Assembly: GCA_015680685.1 (NCBI GenBank)
Contig: MNCI01022060.1
Span: forward strand, 110,097-174,096
Length of the DNA: 64,000 nucleotides
Direction of reading: 5' to 3'
Origin: Gnetum montanum
Taxonomy: Eukaryota; Streptophyta; Gnetopsida; Gnetales; Gnetaceae
The position numbers and the translations under genes are program-made. Position 1 is the first letter of the stretch; each line of letters opens with the position of its first letter. Of the stretch, positions 61,650-64,000 are shown piece after piece. The notes beneath the pieces were generated by a model. The model was not told where the DNA came from, did not search any database, and saw only the letters and a list, made by a program, of their open reading frames with translations.

Positions 61650-62435
61650 CTATTTTTCTAACTGTATAGCTTCACTAAAGTAATCATTTAGTGTAGTTAA
61701 GTTTGGAGTTCTTCTTAACCAAATTGAAATGTTAGGGTTGATAGCCTTAAGATAAGTTTCTTTAAGCATTTGTTCTGATTGTCTATATTGTCTTTGGAAG
61801 AGTCCACAAATTCGTTGAAACTTGATGTTAAAATCTCTAATTGACTCTTTAACTCCTTGCTTAGCTTGTATTAACCCATAGTATAGTTGTTGTTGATTTA
61901 ATTGATTACCAAACTGAGCCAAGAAAAGATTCTTCATGTCATCCGAACTTGTAATACTATTACTTGGTAAGTTTGAATACCAAATCTAAGCCATATCTTT
62001 TAGATTTGATACAAACAACCTACAAGCTTATTCTTGATGTTGAATAGTTGCATGAGCTAAAGCTAACTCAAACATATGAATATATTCTTTAGCTAAATAA
62101 GCTTTTCCAAGAATAAAAGGCTCAGGTAAATATTTGTAAACTACCTTAGGAATATCATTGTAATTTTGAAATCCTAATGGTGTAACTCTTTGCCAAGGAT
62201 TTGCCATCCTATTCCTTTGTATAGTTGAACTTTTAGACTTTCTAGATCTTCTCTTACAAATTGATAAACCAGATATAATGAGTGATCTTCTTGATCTTCT
62301 ATTTTTCACTTCACTACTTGTTCCCAATTCAAAATCTTTCTTTGACCATTCTTCTTCTGAGGAAGAATCAGTCTTAGAATCTAGAATATCTTTTGAAACT
62401 TTTGAACTTTCCAAACTATCAATCTTCTTGGTCAT
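61650..62435 (-). pseudogene. gag of the minus-strand Tat-like element
   Basis: The start is ATG at 62435 (MTKKIDSLESSKVSKD), the first Met in the frame after the LTR. A Ser/Arg-rich part is followed by the gag core: YLAKEYIHMFELALAHATI, a TAA at 62028, LFVSNLKDMA, a TAG at 61986, IWYSNLPSNSITSSDDM, then LFLAQFGNQ, GVKESIRDFNIKFQRICGLF and NISIWLRRTPNLTTLNDYF, up to a TAG at 61650. All pieces are in the same frame. The stops fall at positions where Gln is expected or plausible. Confidence 0.85.
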
Positions 62436-62563
62436 GAACTGAAAATAGTATCTAATTTCTTAAGCCTTTATAGTAACAAATAATTGTTGATGTACTACAA
62501 TTATAAGGCTTATGAACCTAGAGGCTAAATTTTCATCCCTCCTTCTAGAGCCTAAAGAACGGT
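62436..62563 (-). other. short leader between 5' LTR and gag
   Basis: Only 128 bases. No site starting TGG, as a primer binding site should, follows the LTR end on the minus strand (it reads AACCGTTCTTTAGGCTC). Confidence 0.6.
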
Positions 62564-64000
62564 TGGCGACTGTTTGGGACGTGACTGCCAACGAGTGTCC
62601 TCGAATAGGATTTAGGTGCCTGCTAGTCTCTAGCAACACCAAGGCCCAGATACCTCCAAATAAACTCAGTAGTTAATGTGAGTATGTGTGTGTGCTATTG
62701 CGGTGTGCGGTTGTGAAATATGAAATGATTGCGTTGTGTGTAAACTACAAATGACTTACCTTAAAGAGATTCAGCCAACTTTGCCAAGTACTGTGAGTTG
62801 TTGAGAGTTCCTATTTTGTTCAATTACCTAGTCTATGCGGTCCTTATAATACCTACTTGTAACAAATAAAATTTTGCAAAACATTTAAGCATAACTCTGT
62901 GAATCTACTTCTAATTTTTCCTAGAGAAAATTATAGTTCCACAAGAAAACTAGAAATAGAGCAAGATTCGATGGAAATAGACAGAAAAGAAAGCAGATTT
63001 GTATAGACCTCAAATATTTAAACAAGGTAAAATGACACGAGTAAACACTTCGCAATAAAGCTATCCCAAATTCAATATCTACAAATTGTTCAAACTTCCA
63101 AGGCTCAAATAAGCAATTTCTTGAAGACAATCCTACTATACTACCAAAAAATTTGCTGCATAAACTATCACGTACAAGATTCCGTTTTGGCTAGATAATG
63201 GATGTTAACAATTGAATTCAATAGAACCTTCAAAAGACTTGACAATTTCTAATTGAAATACCATGGAAATTCACTTTAAAGATAAAAAGAAGCTATTTTG
63301 GTCCCATCAAAATACCAAAGATTTTCTGAACCCTCTTTGAATATTGAATCATTCAACGGCATGACTACAAGTAGAGGCTCTCTTACAACAATCCCAATAG
63401 TGGTTCTTATATATCGTACAATAATAAAATTTACTACTAAAATGCTCTTAAGGATTTTAAACACAAGCGCTTCTATGGCAAAATTTTAACAAAAATTTCT
63501 ATTGGGCAACACGAACAATAAGAGCAATCTAAAAATCCCAAAATTACTTGCCAAGGATGATACTATCTAAACCATTAACTAAATAATTTAAACAAAATAA
63601 AAAATAAAAAACATAACTCACAGGACCATGTCAAAGAGGCTGAAATATTTTCTTTAGCAAGTCATCTTACAAGCAATCTTTCACACTTTCTTCTTTACAA
63701 ATGCTCTTCTCCCAAGACCCAAAGTGTGTCTCCATGTGAGAGCCCAAGTGCTAGCTAGTAGCCTTCCCAAAGTGTGATGTATCAAGTGTCTTCTCCAAAA
63801 GTGATGTCTTTTTTCCCCCCTTTTTCTTCTTACCGCTGAAGCCTTTTTATAAGGTTCATAAGGTAGTTACATTCCAAAATATCCTAGCTAACTTTTCTCC
63901 CAAGTAAGGAGGTTACAACTTACCTATCTAGTTATGAGGAAGTTATGTAGTTAGGAAGTTATACATAAAGTTAGGAGGAATTTATGCTAACATTAATATT
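62564..64000 (-). repeat. 5' LTR of the minus-strand Tat-like element (partial)
   Basis: Copy of 53224-54404. The upstream part (U3, in minus sense) continues beyond the window. The TATA box is at 63842-63851. Confidence 0.85.

Larger units (their letters stand above)
53224..64000 (-). mobile_element. Tat-like Ty3/gypsy element, nearly complete, right LTR cut by the window
   Basis: The direct repeats 53224-54404 and 62564-64000 (the second continuing past the window) flank a minus-strand gag-PR-aRNH-RT-gRNH-IN polyprotein frame. In aligned parts (519 + 280 bases) I count 32 differences, 28 of them transitions, and no indel, so the LTRs are about 96% identical. A polypurine tract and LTR start at 55879 give a proposed LTR of about 2.66 kb including the assembly gap. 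The element sits in the RNase H frame of the Athila-like element. Confidence 0.85.

Overview
This window looks like intergenic plant DNA from a large, repeat-rich genome, probably a gymnosperm or similar (inference). It is AT-rich and built from nested, decayed LTR retrotransposons: Ty1/copia, Ty3/gypsy chromovirus, Athila-like and several Tat-like elements. I see no convincing host gene, tRNA gene or complete rRNA gene, and nothing prokaryotic. Nearly every coding region carries stops or frameshifts. Coordinates of decayed domains come from reading translations by eye and are approximate.

Left part (1-27 kb). A LINE-like 3' remnant lies at 1-371 and a Ty1/copia RT-RNase H remnant at 1090-2392 (- strand). 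The copia frame is cut by the 5' LTR of a ~20.6 kb Tat/Ogre-like element (+, 2393-22956). Its order is LTR, gag, spacer, protease, a ~10 kb non-pol stretch (29-bp repeats, an antisense frame, a ~190/380-bp tandem array), pol lacking the RT catalytic core, gRNase H, archaeal-type RNase H (aRNH), integrase, truncated 3' LTR. A second 5'-truncated copy of the family (aRNH, integrase, LTR start) follows at 23.8-27 kb.

Middle (27-47.6 kb). Old material: a gag-like remnant (28.2-29.8 kb, -), a (CT)n run, a coiled-coil extra frame (33.3-36.0 kb, -), and a third Tat gag fragment (38.7-39.8 kb, +). A chromovirus on the minus strand (40.1-44.7 kb) keeps gag, PR, RT, RNase H, integrase and a chromodomain. 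A 5S rRNA-derived fragment lies 270 bp upstream of its gag start, in the same orientation. Two minisatellites (45.4-46.1 kb) follow, one of nine 45-bp units encoding a 15-residue repeat.

Right part (47.6-64 kb). An Athila-like element (+) has an LTR, a tRNA-Asp-type primer binding site, gag, PR, RT and RNase H. It is interrupted inside RNase H at 53,222 by a minus-strand Tat-like element (53224 to beyond 64000). This is the best preserved element: two LTR copies about 96% identical, and one long polyprotein frame in the order gag, PR, aRNH, RT, gRNH, IN. The additional RNase H lies before RT here but after gRNH in the 2.4-23 kb element, so one window holds two architectures. Most of its stops can be explained by C-to-T/G-to-A changes.
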